From positions 248,001 through 312,000 of the forward strand of contig NZ_JAVRHY010000003.1 in the NCBI RefSeq assembly GCF_031846305.1: 64,000 nt of DNA, given 5' to 3'. This document shows positions 45,194-53,258 of the stretch, piece by piece. Under the pieces are notes generated by a model. That model was not told where the DNA came from, did no database searches, and saw only the letters and a program-made list of their open reading frames with translations. The translations under genes were made by a program, and so were the position numbers. How positions within the stretch are numbered: position 1 is the stretch's first letter; every line of letters begins with the position of its first letter. The DNA is from Spectribacter acetivorans. Its GTDB lineage: Bacteria > Pseudomonadota > Gammaproteobacteria > Nevskiales > Salinisphaeraceae.

Positions 45194-45856
45194 ATGTCCA
45201 ATCAGGCAGTCAAGGTCGTCACCGACCCGTTGTTCAACAACAATCCGATTGCGCTGCAGATCCTGGGTATCTGCTCGGCGCTGGCGGTTACTACCCAGTT
45301 GGCCACGTCACTGCTGATGTGCCTGGCGCTGACTTCGGTGCTGGCCTGTTCCAACGCCGCGATCAGCATGATCCGCAATCAGATTCCCTCGTCGATCCGC
45401 ATCATCGTGCAGATGACCATCATCGCGTCGCTGGTGATCGTGGTCGATCAGGTAATGAAGGCCTTCGCCTACGATCTGGCCAAGCAGCTGTCGGTGTTCG
45501 TGGGCCTGATCATCACCAACTGCATCGTCATGGGCCGTGCCGAAGCCTTCGCCATGAAGGAGCCACCGGGCATGTCGTTTCTCGACGGCATCGGCAACGG
45601 GCTGGGCTACAGCCTGATTCTGATCGTGGTCGGCAGCATTCGCGAGCTGTTCGGCTCCGGTTCGCTGCTGGGCTACCAGATTCTGCCGCTGGTCAGCCAG
45701 GGTGGCTGGTACGAGCCGCTCGGTCTGATGCTGCTGCCGCCCAGCGCGTTCTTCATCATCGGATTCTTCATCTGGGCGCTGCGCAGCTGGAAGACCGACC
45801 AGGTGGAGCATGCCGATTACCAGATCCACCAGGTGCATCGCACCGAAGTCGTTTAG
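45194..45856 (+). CDS. nqrD: Na+-translocating NADH:quinone reductase subunit D
   Basis: Integral membrane subunit; with NqrE it forms a pseudosymmetric pair holding an iron centre. 220 residues, six membrane segments. Typical stretches: DPLFNNNPIALQILGICSALAVT, SVLACSNAAISMIRNQIPSSIRIIVQM and VFVGLIITNCIVMGRAEAFAMKEPPG. The cysteines in ACSNAA and TNCIVMG fit the metal ligands. It is 6 bp after nqrC and 12 bp before nqrE. Confidence 0.97.
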   Translation: MSNQAVKVVTDPLFNNNPIALQILGICSALAVTTQLATSLLMCLALTSVLACSNAAISMIRNQIPSSIRIIVQMTIIASLVIVVDQVMKAFAYDLAKQLSVFVGLIITNCIVMGRAEAFAMKEPPGMSFLDGIGNGLGYSLILIVVGSIRELFGSGSLLGYQILPLVSQGGWYEPLGLMLLPPSAFFIIGFFIWALRSWKTDQVEHADYQIHQVHRTEVV

Positions 45857-45868
45857 GGATAACCGGCC

Positions 45869-46477
45869 ATGGAAACCTATCTCAGTCTGCTGGCGAAGGC
45901 CGTATTCGTCGAGAACCTCGCGCTGGCGTTCTTCCTGGGCATGTGCACCTTCCTGGCACTGTCCAAGAAGATTTCCACCGCCATCGGCTTGGGTGTGGCC
46001 GTCATCGTGGTGCAGGGGCTCACGGTTCCGGTCAACAACCTGATCTATCAGTTCCTGCTTCGGGAAGGGGCGCTGGCCTGGGCGGGGCTGCCCAACGTGG
46101 ACCTGTCCTTTCTCGGGCTGATCAGCTACATCGGCGTGATTGCGGCGATGGTGCAGATTCTCGAGATGTTTCTGGACCGCTTCATGCCGGCGCTGTACGG
46201 CGCGCTGGGCATTTTCCTGCCGCTTATCACGGTGAACTGCGCCATTCTCGGTGGCTCCCTGTTCATGGTCGAGCGCGATTACAACTTCGCGGAGTCGGTG
46301 ACCTATGGCCTGGGCAGCGGCATCGGCTGGGCGCTGGCGATTGCCGCGCTGGCCGGCGTGCGTGAAAAGCTCAAGTACTCGGATGTGCCCGACGGGCTGC
46401 AGGGGCTGGGCATCACGTTCATCACGGTGGGTCTGATGTCGCTGGGCTTCATGGCGTTTTCCGGCATCCAGCTCTAG
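45869..46477 (+). CDS. nqrE: Na+-translocating NADH:quinone reductase subunit E
   Basis: Membrane partner of NqrD. 202 residues, six membrane segments. VFVENLALAFFLGMCTFLALSKKISTAIGLG and PLITVNCAILGGSLFMVERDYNFAESVTYGLGSG hold the paired cysteines (Cys in GMCTFLA and VNCAILGG). The end, LGITFITVGLMSLGFMAFSGIQL, is conserved. The following 112-bp gap to nqrF holds a snap-back repeat, although these genes are normally co-transcribed. Confidence 0.97.
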   Translation: METYLSLLAKAVFVENLALAFFLGMCTFLALSKKISTAIGLGVAVIVVQGLTVPVNNLIYQFLLREGALAWAGLPNVDLSFLGLISYIGVIAAMVQILEMFLDRFMPALYGALGIFLPLITVNCAILGGSLFMVERDYNFAESVTYGLGSGIGWALAIAALAGVREKLKYSDVPDGLQGLGITFITVGLMSLGFMAFSGIQL

Positions 46478-46486
46478 GACTCTTGA

Positions 46487-46574
46487 ACCGCAAAGGACGC
46501 AAAGAGCACGAAAAAGGCAGTGAATCTCCTGCCAATCGTGTTCCGGGCTTTGCGTCCTTTGCGCCCTTTGCGGT
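46487..46574 (+). repeat. Snap-back repeat, copy 3 (nqrE-nqrF gap)
   Basis: Arms 46487-46512 and 46549-46574 are inverted complements. The outer 10 bp (ACCGCAAAGG) are perfect, the next block CGCAAAG also, then partial. CGC occurs at 46489 and 46498, then CAC at 46507: the same 9-nt period as copies 1 and 2, but with unit CGCAAAGGn instead of CGCAGATTn. The right arm ends 15 bases before the nqrF ATG. Confidence 0.85.
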
Positions 46575-46589
46575 CAACGGATTGTTTCT

Positions 46590-47819
46590 ATGAGTGAACT
46601 AGCACAGATTGCTCTCGGGGTCGGCGTTTTCACCGGCGTGGTGGTGATGCTGGTGATGGTGATTCTCGGCGCCCGCTCGCGGTTGGTGGCCAGCGGCAAC
46701 GTGGACATCGAGATCAATGGCGAAAAGACCATCCAGGCGCCGGTCGGCAGCAAGCTGCTGGGCGCACTGGCCGATTCCAAGCTGTATGTCTCGTCGGCCT
46801 GCGGCGGTGGCGGCACCTGCGCCCAGTGCCGGGTGAAGATCCACGACGGCGGCGGCTCGATCCTGCCCACCGAGGAAGAGCACATCAGCAAGCGCGAGGC
46901 CCGCGAGGGCGATCGCCTGTCCTGCCAGGTCACGGTCAAGCAGGACATGAAAATCCAGGTTCCGGAGGAGGTCTTCGGCGTCAAGCAGTGGACCTGTCGA
47001 GTGCGTTCCAACCAGAACGTGGCGACCTTCATCAAGGAGCTGGTGCTGGAACTGCCGGAAGGTGAGCATGTGGACTTCCGCGCCGGCGGCTACATCCAGA
47101 TCCAGGCGCCGCCCTATCAGATCGATTTCAAGGATTTCGACATCCAGCCGGAATTCCACGAGGACTGGGACAAGCACGACCTCTGGCGGTACAAGGCGGT
47201 GAACCGTGAAACCGTCACCCGCGCCTATTCGATGGCCAACTACCCGGAAGAACGCGGCATCATCATGCTGAACGTGCGTGTTGCCACGCCGCCGCCGGGC
47301 AACCCGGACGTGCCGCCGGGGTTGATGAGCAGCTACATCTTCAATCTCAAGGAGGGTGACGAGGTCACCATCGCCGGCCCGTTCGGGGAATTCTTCGCCA
47401 AGGACACTGACGCCGAAATGGTGTTCGTGGGCGGCGGCGCGGGGATGGCGCCGATGCGCTCGCATATCTTCGACCAGCTGCGCCGTATCAAGACCGACCG
47501 CAAGATGACCTTCTGGTACGGCGCCCGTTCCCGGCGGGAGATGTTCTACGTCGAGGACTTCGACCAGCTGGCCGAGGAGAACGACAACTTCGAATGGCAC
47601 GTGGCTTTGTCCGACGCCAAGGAAGAAGACAACTGGACCGGGGATACCGGTTTCATCCACGACGTGCTCTACGAGCGCTATCTCAAGGACCATCCGGCGC
47701 CGGAGGACTGCGAGTACTATCTGTGCGGTCCGCCGATGATGAACGCCTCGGTGGTGAATCTGCTGGAGGATCTGGGCGTCGAGCCCGAGAATATCCTGCT
47801 CGACGACTTCGGCGGCTGA
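46590..47819 (+). CDS. nqrF: Na+-translocating NADH:quinone reductase subunit F
   Basis: NADH-oxidising entry subunit with FAD and a [2Fe-2S] cluster. 409 residues (Vibrio 407). N-terminal membrane anchor (about 7-27). Cluster cysteines are Cys71, Cys77 and Cys80 in SACGGGGTCAQC plus Cys112 in DRLSCQV. The FAD motif is RAYSMANYPEE (about 211-221), and the NADH-binding domain has FVGGGAGMAPMRSHIFDQL and YYLCGPPMMNASV. The end, NILLDDFGG, is typical. No clear Shine-Dalgarno is visible just downstream of the repeat arm. Confidence 0.98.
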   Translation: MSELAQIALGVGVFTGVVVMLVMVILGARSRLVASGNVDIEINGEKTIQAPVGSKLLGALADSKLYVSSACGGGGTCAQCRVKIHDGGGSILPTEEEHISKREAREGDRLSCQVTVKQDMKIQVPEEVFGVKQWTCRVRSNQNVATFIKELVLELPEGEHVDFRAGGYIQIQAPPYQIDFKDFDIQPEFHEDWDKHDLWRYKAVNRETVTRAYSMANYPEERGIIMLNVRVATPPPGNPDVPPGLMSSYIFNLKEGDEVTIAGPFGEFFAKDTDAEMVFVGGGAGMAPMRSHIFDQLRRIKTDRKMTFWYGARSRREMFYVEDFDQLAEENDNFEWHVALSDAKEEDNWTGDTGFIHDVLYERYLKDHPAPEDCEYYLCGPPMMNASVVNLLEDLGVEPENILLDDFGG

Positions 47820-47821
47820 TC

Positions 47822-48859
47822 ATGCACATGCGCCTGGCCAGGCAGGTGTTCTGTCTGGCCGTTGCCGGGCTATTGGCCGCCGGCTGCGCCGAGCCGGGAC
47901 CGACGGTCTGGCGTCTAACCGGCCCGGCCCAGGGCACCACCTACACCGTGACCGTGGTTGACCCGCCGGCGGCCGTTTCCCGCAATGAAATCGATCAGGC
48001 GATCCGGCAGACCCTGGACGAGATCGATGCGGCACTGTCGACTTGGCGGCAGGACGCCGACATCAGCCGATTCAATCGGGCCACCTCCGATGAATGGGTC
48101 GAGGTCTCGTCCATGCTGGCCGGGCTCGTCCAGCGATCGCTGGCGCTGGGTGATAGCACTGACGGGCGTTTCGATGTGACCCTCAAACCGGTTCTGGCGC
48201 TATGGGGTTTCGGGCCGGGCGCCGAGACGCCGGCATCGGTACCGGATGCGGCCGTGATCGAACAGGTGCTGGCCCGTACCGGGTCCGGGCGTGTCGACGT
48301 TCGGCCGACGCCCCCAGGCCTGCGCAAGTCGGCTGCCGATCTGCAGCTCGAGCTTTCCGGCATCGCCCAGGGCTACAGCGTGGATGCGTTGCGCGATCTG
48401 CTGGCCGACCGCGGCCTGGACCGATTCCTGGTGGAACTGGGTGGCGAGCTGTACGGGCAGGGGCGCAATCCGGACGGACGCGCCTGGCAGGTGGGGGTGG
48501 AAGCCCCGGTGGCCGGCCGGCGGGACATCTCCCGGGTGGTGCCGCTGGACGGGCAGGGCATCTCGACCTCCGGTGATTATCGGGATTTCTTCGAGCTGGA
48601 CGGCCAGCGTTTCTCGCACACCATCGATCCGACCACCGGACGGCCGGTCACCCACGATCTGCGTTCGGTGACGGTGCTGCACGACAGCACGGAGATGGCT
48701 GACGGCCTGGCGACCGCGCTGCTGGTGATGGGCCCCGAGGCGGGGCTGGCATTCGCCCGGGAACGCGAGCTAGCGGCGCTGTTTATCCGGGGTGAGGAGG
48801 GTGCGTATACTTCAGTCACGACCAAGGCATTCGATCGCCTGACGGAGGTCAAGCAATGA
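47822..48859 (+). CDS. apbE: FAD:protein FMN transferase ApbE
   Basis: Attaches FMN to threonines of NqrB and NqrC in the periplasm. 345 residues. The N-terminal lipoprotein signal ends LLAAGCAEPG. ApbE motifs: VWRLTGPAQGTTYTVTVVD at the start, ALSTWRQDADISRFNR, FDVTLKPVLALWGFG, LQLELSGIAQGYSVDAL, VELGGELYGQGRNPDGRAW and SGDYRDFFELDGQRFSHTIDPTTGRPV. It starts 2 bp after nqrF and overlaps nqrM, so its link to Nqr maturation is clear. Confidence 0.97.
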   Translation: MHMRLARQVFCLAVAGLLAAGCAEPGPTVWRLTGPAQGTTYTVTVVDPPAAVSRNEIDQAIRQTLDEIDAALSTWRQDADISRFNRATSDEWVEVSSMLAGLVQRSLALGDSTDGRFDVTLKPVLALWGFGPGAETPASVPDAAVIEQVLARTGSGRVDVRPTPPGLRKSAADLQLELSGIAQGYSVDALRDLLADRGLDRFLVELGGELYGQGRNPDGRAWQVGVEAPVAGRRDISRVVPLDGQGISTSGDYRDFFELDGQRFSHTIDPTTGRPVTHDLRSVTVLHDSTEMADGLATALLVMGPEAGLAFARERELAALFIRGEEGAYTSVTTKAFDRLTEVKQ

Positions 48860-49029
48860 CGACATTTCTGGTGGTATTCACGGTGATGATGCTGGCGGTC
48901 TCGGCCATGGCCGTCGGCGTCATGGTGTCCGGCCGCGAGATCAAGGGCAGCTGCGGTGGTCTGAATACTAAAGGCGACTGCCCCTGCCAGAGCAGCTGCG
49001 AGGCCGGCGAGCGCGGAGCACCTCGCTGA
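48856..49029 (+). CDS. nqrM: NqrM, small Nqr maturation protein (DUF539)
   Basis: 57 residues. One membrane segment (FLVVFTVMMLAVSAMAVGVMVSG, about 4-26) is followed by the cysteine-rich motif GSCGG then DCPCQSSCEAG, the NqrM hallmark. In Vibrio, NqrM is needed to assemble the Nqr complex, probably to insert iron between NqrD and NqrE. Its ATG overlaps the apbE stop (ATGA), and its stop overlaps the next ATG. It is easily missed because of its size. Confidence 0.9.
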   Translation: MTTFLVVFTVMMLAVSAMAVGVMVSGREIKGSCGGLNTKGDCPCQSSCEAGERGAPR

Positions 49030-49424
49030 TGCTGCACTCGGTAACGGTGCGTGACTACATGTCGGCGCCGCTGGTGACGTTCAGTCCCGACATGGATGTG
49101 CTGCGCGCCATTCACCTGCTGCTGGAAAACCAGATCACCGGCGCACCGGTCCTGGACAAGCTGGGCAACATCGTTGGTTATCTGTCGGAAAAGGACTGCC
49201 TGCAAGTGGCCATGGATGCCAGTTACCACGAGGACTGGGGCGGCAAGGTCGGGGAGTTGATGACCCCGGAAGCCATGACGGTGGAATCCGACGCCTCCAT
49301 CCTCCAGGTGGCCCGCATCTTCCGTAACACCTCGATCAAGTCACTCCCCGTGATGGACGAAAATCGCCTGGTTGGCCGCATTACCCGCAGTGACGTGCTT
49401 CGTGCCTTCGAGGCGATTCGCTGA
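49029..49424 (+). CDS. CBS-domain protein
   Basis: 131 residues forming two CBS domains: VRDYMSAPLVTFSPDMDVLRAIHLLLENQITGAPVLD with NIVGYLSEKDCL (about 6-58), and VGELMTPEAMTVESDASILQVARIFRNTSIKSLPVMDENRLVGRITRSDVLRA (about 74-127). Such pairs bind adenine nucleotides and regulate partners. ATG overlaps the nqrM stop by one base, so it is the last gene of the nqr unit. What it senses or regulates is unknown. Confidence 0.9.
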   Translation: MLHSVTVRDYMSAPLVTFSPDMDVLRAIHLLLENQITGAPVLDKLGNIVGYLSEKDCLQVAMDASYHEDWGGKVGELMTPEAMTVESDASILQVARIFRNTSIKSLPVMDENRLVGRITRSDVLRAFEAIR

Positions 49425-49470
49425 CAGCAGTTGGGATGACCGGATCCCCGCTCGAACGGATTTCCGCCCG

Positions 49471-50436
49471 TTATTCCCTGGCTCTGATCCGCGAGCCCAC
49501 GCGGCCCCGGTCGTTTAACCCTCCGAATCGTTCGAAAAACGCCTGATCCAGTTCGGCCACGGGTTCCCCGGATTCCGCCCTTACAGCTTCGATGTACGCA
49601 TCGGCGCCTGCCCAGACATGCTGATAGAGAAAACGGCAGGTCTCGTAGGCTCTCAGTCCGGCCCAGTCGGCCGGGAACAGTGACGAAGGCAGGCGCGGCG
49701 CATGGAGTGACGCCCGCCGGAACAGGTGGATCGCCAGTAACCGGGTCTGGAAATACTGCGCCGGTTCAACGTCGCCGGGATCGGTTTCAAGGATGGGCAG
49801 CCAGTTCGCGAACCGGTGCTCAAAATCCAGGTAGCGGGTTTCCGCGTCCTCCAGATCCCAGAAATCGCTGATGCCGTCCCGGAGCGTGCGAAGCGTCGGG
49901 GAGTCGAGCGACTCGGACACGAACACGAAGACCTGCTGCTCGAGCCCCAGTTCCGAGAGAATTTCCGCCATCGTCTGCCTCGAACCCAGCGGGTGAACGA
50001 ACAACCCCGATGCGATCATGCTGTAGCCCTCCCAGTCGAGGAGTTGCCGCAGCCGTGATCGTTGCCAGGCCTGCAGGGAGCCGGGTGGCGCGAAGGCGAC
50101 CAACCATTGTCCATGCCACTGGTCGAGCGGGGGTTCATAGAACCGACGTCGAGCCTGAAGAATCCGTGCCCGACCCGCCCGGGTCAGATGGTACCGGCTG
50201 CGGCGGCCATGCCGCTGGGCATCCAGCCAACCGTCCTGCCCCAGCCGTTGCAGGCTCGTTCTGACGGAGCGTTCGTTGATGTTGAACGGCGCCATCAGGT
50301 CGATGAGCGTCCCCACCCAGAACGAACCGCCGCGGGGCTCGATCACATCCCCCAGCAGCGACACGATCAGGGATTTCGCGCGCGGCCTGGCATGGTGCAC
50401 GAGTTCGTCGATATGCCGTTGTAGCGACTGGTTCAT
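49471..50436 (-). CDS. paaX: Phenylacetate catabolon repressor PaaX
   Basis: GntR-like repressor released by phenylacetyl-CoA. 321 residues (E. coli 316). It starts RHIDELVHHARPRAKSLIVSLLGDVIEPRGGSFWVGTLIDLMAPFNINERSVRTSLQRLGQDGWL, the PaaX winged helix (about 6-72). RRSRYHLTRAGRARILQARRRFYEPP follows. The C-terminal PaaX domain contains AGLRAYETCRFLYQHVWAGADAYIEA. It is divergent from paaA and presumably binds in the 207-bp gap between them. Confidence 0.95.
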   Translation of the reverse strand: MNQSLQRHIDELVHHARPRAKSLIVSLLGDVIEPRGGSFWVGTLIDLMAPFNINERSVRTSLQRLGQDGWLDAQRHGRRSRYHLTRAGRARILQARRRFYEPPLDQWHGQWLVAFAPPGSLQAWQRSRLRQLLDWEGYSMIASGLFVHPLGSRQTMAEILSELGLEQQVFVFVSESLDSPTLRTLRDGISDFWDLEDAETRYLDFEHRFANWLPILETDPGDVEPAQYFQTRLLAIHLFRRASLHAPRLPSSLFPADWAGLRAYETCRFLYQHVWAGADAYIEAVRAESGEPVAELDQAFFERFGGLNDRGRVGSRIRARE

Positions 50437-50544
50437 GGCGAATGCGGGTTGTCGGACAGGCGTCGGGCGTCCCGGCAGACTTTACGATTAGCACGCGGGA
50501 AAAGCGAGCGAGAACAACGTATTAAAAATGACACGAAAATAAGA

Positions 50545-50571
50545 TTGACAACGTAAAAACGGTATCATAAT
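50545..50571 (+). promoter_or_regulatory. Likely paaA promoter in the paaX-paaA gap
   Basis: TTGACA (50545-50550) is a perfect -35. CATAAT (50566-50571) follows after a short 15-bp spacer; TAATGT (50568-50573) at 17 bp is the weaker alternative. The segment 50518-50575 is strikingly AT-rich for this genome. The near repeats ACACGAAAA (50531-50539) and AACGTAAAAA (50550-50559) flank the -35 and may be part of a PaaX operator, but I cannot match a known consensus. Confidence 0.55.
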
Positions 50572-50643
50572 GTCGATGTTGCAGCACGCGTCCGGAACGT
50601 CATCTCCCGGATGCAACGCGGAACCGCTCCGGAGGTATGCCAC

Positions 50644-51675
50644 ATGTATGCGCAGAACGTTGATACCGGTGTGAACCGGCTCCGGGCTCGTGACGAGTTG
50701 TCCGCTGATGAGCGGACCTTCCAGGACCGGGTCGATCAGGACATCCGCATCGAGCCGAAGGACTGGATGCCGGAGGGGTATCGCAAGACGCTGATTCGCC
50801 AGATTTCCCAGCACGCGCACTCCGAGATCATCGGTCAGCTGCCGGAGGGCAACTGGATCACCCGGGCGCCGTCGCTGCGCCGCAAGCTGATCTTGCTGGC
50901 CAAGGTGCAGGACGAGGCCGGGCACGGGCTCTATCTCTACAGCGCGGCGGAGACCCTCGGGGCGTCGCGGGAAGACATGATTGCCGATCTGCTGTCCGGC
51001 AAGGCCAAATACTCCAGCATCTTCAACTATCCCACCCTGACCTGGGCCGATATTGGCGCTATCGGCTGGCTGGTCGACGGGGCGGCGATCATCAACCAGG
51101 TGCCGATCTGCCGTTGTTCCTATGGTCCCTATGCGCGGGCCATGGTTCGCGTGTGCAAGGAGGAAAGTTTCCACCAGCGCCAGGGCTTCGACATCATGAT
51201 GGTGCTGAGCCGGGGCACCGAGGCGCAGAAGGCGATGGCCCAGGATGCGCTGAATCGATGGTGGTGGCCGTCGGTGATGATGCATGGCCCCCGGGACGAG
51301 GAATCGGTAAACAGCGCGCAGTCCATGCAGTGGCGCATCAAGCTGTTCTCCAACGATGAACTGCGTCAGAAGTTCATTGATGAAGCCGCCGAGCAGGCCG
51401 GCTACCTGAGTCTGGAGATTCCCGATCCGGATCTGAAGTGGAATCCCGACCGAGGGCACTACGACTACGGTGAACCGGACTGGGATGAATTCTGGACGGT
51501 GCTGAAAGGCAACGGCCCCTGCAATCGCGAGCGACTCGAGGCCCGGCGGTCGGCACACAATGGCGGCGAGTGGGTGCGTGACGCCGCGGTGGCCTATGCG
51601 GAGAAGCGGCAGGCGCGCCAGGCGTCAGTATCCACGGCGTTTGACCGAGCGCCCCGATCGGCCACTGCGGCGTGA
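50644..51675 (+). CDS. paaA: 1,2-phenylacetyl-CoA epoxidase subunit PaaA
   Basis: Catalytic di-iron subunit of the multicomponent epoxidase that converts phenylacetyl-CoA to the ring-1,2-epoxide. 343 residues, slightly longer than E. coli (309) at the C-terminus. Metal motifs: LAKVQDEAGHGLYLY (E and ExxH) and KEESFHQRQGFDI. WMPEGYRKTLIRQISQHAHSEIIGQLPEGNWI is typical of the N-terminus. GGAGG lies 8 bases before ATG 50644. First gene of the operon paaABCDE-Z-G-I-K-J-F-H. Confidence 0.97.
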   Translation: MYAQNVDTGVNRLRARDELSADERTFQDRVDQDIRIEPKDWMPEGYRKTLIRQISQHAHSEIIGQLPEGNWITRAPSLRRKLILLAKVQDEAGHGLYLYSAAETLGASREDMIADLLSGKAKYSSIFNYPTLTWADIGAIGWLVDGAAIINQVPICRCSYGPYARAMVRVCKEESFHQRQGFDIMMVLSRGTEAQKAMAQDALNRWWWPSVMMHGPRDEESVNSAQSMQWRIKLFSNDELRQKFIDEAAEQAGYLSLEIPDPDLKWNPDRGHYDYGEPDWDEFWTVLKGNGPCNRERLEARRSAHNGGEWVRDAAVAYAEKRQARQASVSTAFDRAPRSATAA

Positions 51676-51685
51676 GGAACACACG

Positions 51686-51967
51686 ATGAAGGAGTGGCCG
51701 CTCTGGGAAATCTTCGTGCGCAGCCAGCACGGTCTGGCGCACAAGCACGTTGGCAGCCTGCATGCCGTGGACGCCGAGATGGCGATCCAGAATGCGCGCG
51801 ATGTGTACACGCGTCGCAACGAAGGCGTGAGCATCTGGGCGGTGCGCGCGGCCGATATCGCCGCGTCGAGCCCTGGCGACAAGGACGTCCTCTACGATCC
51901 CGCACGCTCCAAGGTGTACCGGCATCCGACCTTCTATCCGATGCCGGATGAGGTCAAGAACATCTGA
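51686..51967 (+). CDS. paaB: 1,2-phenylacetyl-CoA epoxidase subunit PaaB
   Basis: Small scaffolding subunit of the epoxidase, 93 residues (E. coli 95). WPLWEIFVRSQHGLAHKHVGSLHAVDAEMAIQNARDVYTRRNEGVSIWAVRA is the family core (region 4-55), followed by VLYDPARSKVYRHPTFYPMPDEVKNI. ATG 51686 is used. It lies 10 bp after paaA and 2 bp before paaC. Confidence 0.97.
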   Translation: MKEWPLWEIFVRSQHGLAHKHVGSLHAVDAEMAIQNARDVYTRRNEGVSIWAVRAADIAASSPGDKDVLYDPARSKVYRHPTFYPMPDEVKNI

Positions 51968-51969
51968 GC

Positions 51970-52734
51970 ATGGCGATGACGGTCCGCGACGCAACCCTCG
52001 ATTTCGTCCTCCGTGTCGGTGACAGCTGCCTGATCCTGGGGCAACGCCTTTCTGCGCTGTGCGGTCACGGTCCGTCGCTGGAGGAGGATATCGCTATCAC
52101 CAACGTGGCACTGGACCTGATCGGGCAGGCGCAGAACTGGCTGGCCCACGCCGGAGAACTGGAAGGCAGGGGGCGAGACCCGGACAGCCTTGCCTATTTC
52201 CGCGACGCCCACGAGTTTCGCAATCTGGTACTGGTCGAGCAGCCCAATGGGCATTTCGGCGACACCATGGCCCGGCAGTTCTACTTCGATGTCTGGCATT
52301 ACCTGCTGCTGGCGCAGTTGATCGAATCGTCGGATGAAACGGTTGCCGGCATCGCTGCCAAGTCGATCAAGGAAGTGCGCTATCACGTCGAGCGCAGTTG
52401 CGACTGGGTGGTTCGGCTCGGCGACGGCACGCCGGAAAGCCACGAGAGGATGCAGGCCGCACTCGAGCGCCAGTGGGCGCATGTCGGCGAATTGTTCGAG
52501 GCCGCGCCGGGTGACACAGCGCTGGTGGATGCCGATATCGCGCCAGCACTGTCGACCCTGCGGGAACCCTGGTCCCGCCACGTTGGCGAAGTCATGGCGG
52601 AAGCGACCCTGACGGTACCCGACAAGCCGCCGTCCCGGGCAGGCGTCAGGGCCGGTCACCACAGCGAACACCTGAGCTACCTGCTTGCCGAGATGCAGGG
52701 GCTGCGCCGGGCGCATCCGAACGCCGAGTGGTGA
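51970..52734 (+). CDS. paaC: 1,2-phenylacetyl-CoA epoxidase subunit PaaC
   Basis: Structural ferritin-fold partner of PaaA. 254 residues (E. coli 248). Recognisable stretches: RVGDSCLILGQRLSALCGHGPSLEEDIAITNVALDLIGQAQNWL near the N-terminus, YFRDAHEFRNLVLVEQPNGHFGDTMARQFYFDVWHYLLL, and the C-terminal GVRAGHHSEHLSYLLAEMQGLRRAHPNAEW. Its last codons overlap the paaD start region. Confidence 0.97.
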   Translation: MAMTVRDATLDFVLRVGDSCLILGQRLSALCGHGPSLEEDIAITNVALDLIGQAQNWLAHAGELEGRGRDPDSLAYFRDAHEFRNLVLVEQPNGHFGDTMARQFYFDVWHYLLLAQLIESSDETVAGIAAKSIKEVRYHVERSCDWVVRLGDGTPESHERMQAALERQWAHVGELFEAAPGDTALVDADIAPALSTLREPWSRHVGEVMAEATLTVPDKPPSRAGVRAGHHSEHLSYLLAEMQGLRRAHPNAEW

Positions 52735-52739
52735 CGGTC

Positions 52740-53258
52740 ATGGCGACAACCAGGCAGCAGCGGCCCACGGAGGCAGACATCTGGTCCCGACTCGACGCGG
52801 TTACCGATCCCGAGATTCCGGTGATCTCGGTCGTGGATCTGGGGATTGTTCGAGCCGTTGCCTGGGATGATGACGAACTGACCGTGGTGATCACGCCGAC
52901 CTACTCGGGATGCCCGGCGATCCGGGTAATCGAGGACAGCATCGGCGATGCAATCCGCGATCTCGGCGTCGAGAACTTTCGTCTGGAAACGCGCCTGTCG
53001 CCGGCCTGGACCACCGACTGGCTGAGCGAGCGCGGCCGCGAAAGGCTCCGGGATTACGGCATTGCACCGCCGGCCTGTAGCGCGGCGCAGGTTGTCGATA
53101 TCAGCCGGATCATGAACCGGCGCCACCGGGCCATTGCCTGTCCGCATTGTGGTGCCACGGCCACCGAGCCTGTCAGTCAGTTCGGCTCGACGCCCTGCAA
53201 GGCGCTCTATCGGTGTCAGGCGTGCCTGGAACCGTTCGACTACTTCAAGGAACACTGA
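52740..53258 (+). CDS. paaD: Phenylacetate degradation protein PaaD (iron-sulfur assembly, MIP18-like)
   Basis: Needed to mature the epoxidase system. 172 residues. The MIP18/DUF59 domain has VTDPEIPVISVVDLGIVRAV and ITPTYSGCPAIRVIEDSI, including the conserved cysteine in SGCPA. The C-terminal zinc motif has two pairs: CPHCGA and CQAC in ALYRCQACLEPFDYFKEH. ATG 52740 is preferred; a GTG at 52728 overlaps paaC. The stop overlaps the paaE ATG by one base. Confidence 0.95.
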   Translation: MATTRQQRPTEADIWSRLDAVTDPEIPVISVVDLGIVRAVAWDDDELTVVITPTYSGCPAIRVIEDSIGDAIRDLGVENFRLETRLSPAWTTDWLSERGRERLRDYGIAPPACSAAQVVDISRIMNRRHRAIACPHCGATATEPVSQFGSTPCKALYRCQACLEPFDYFKEH

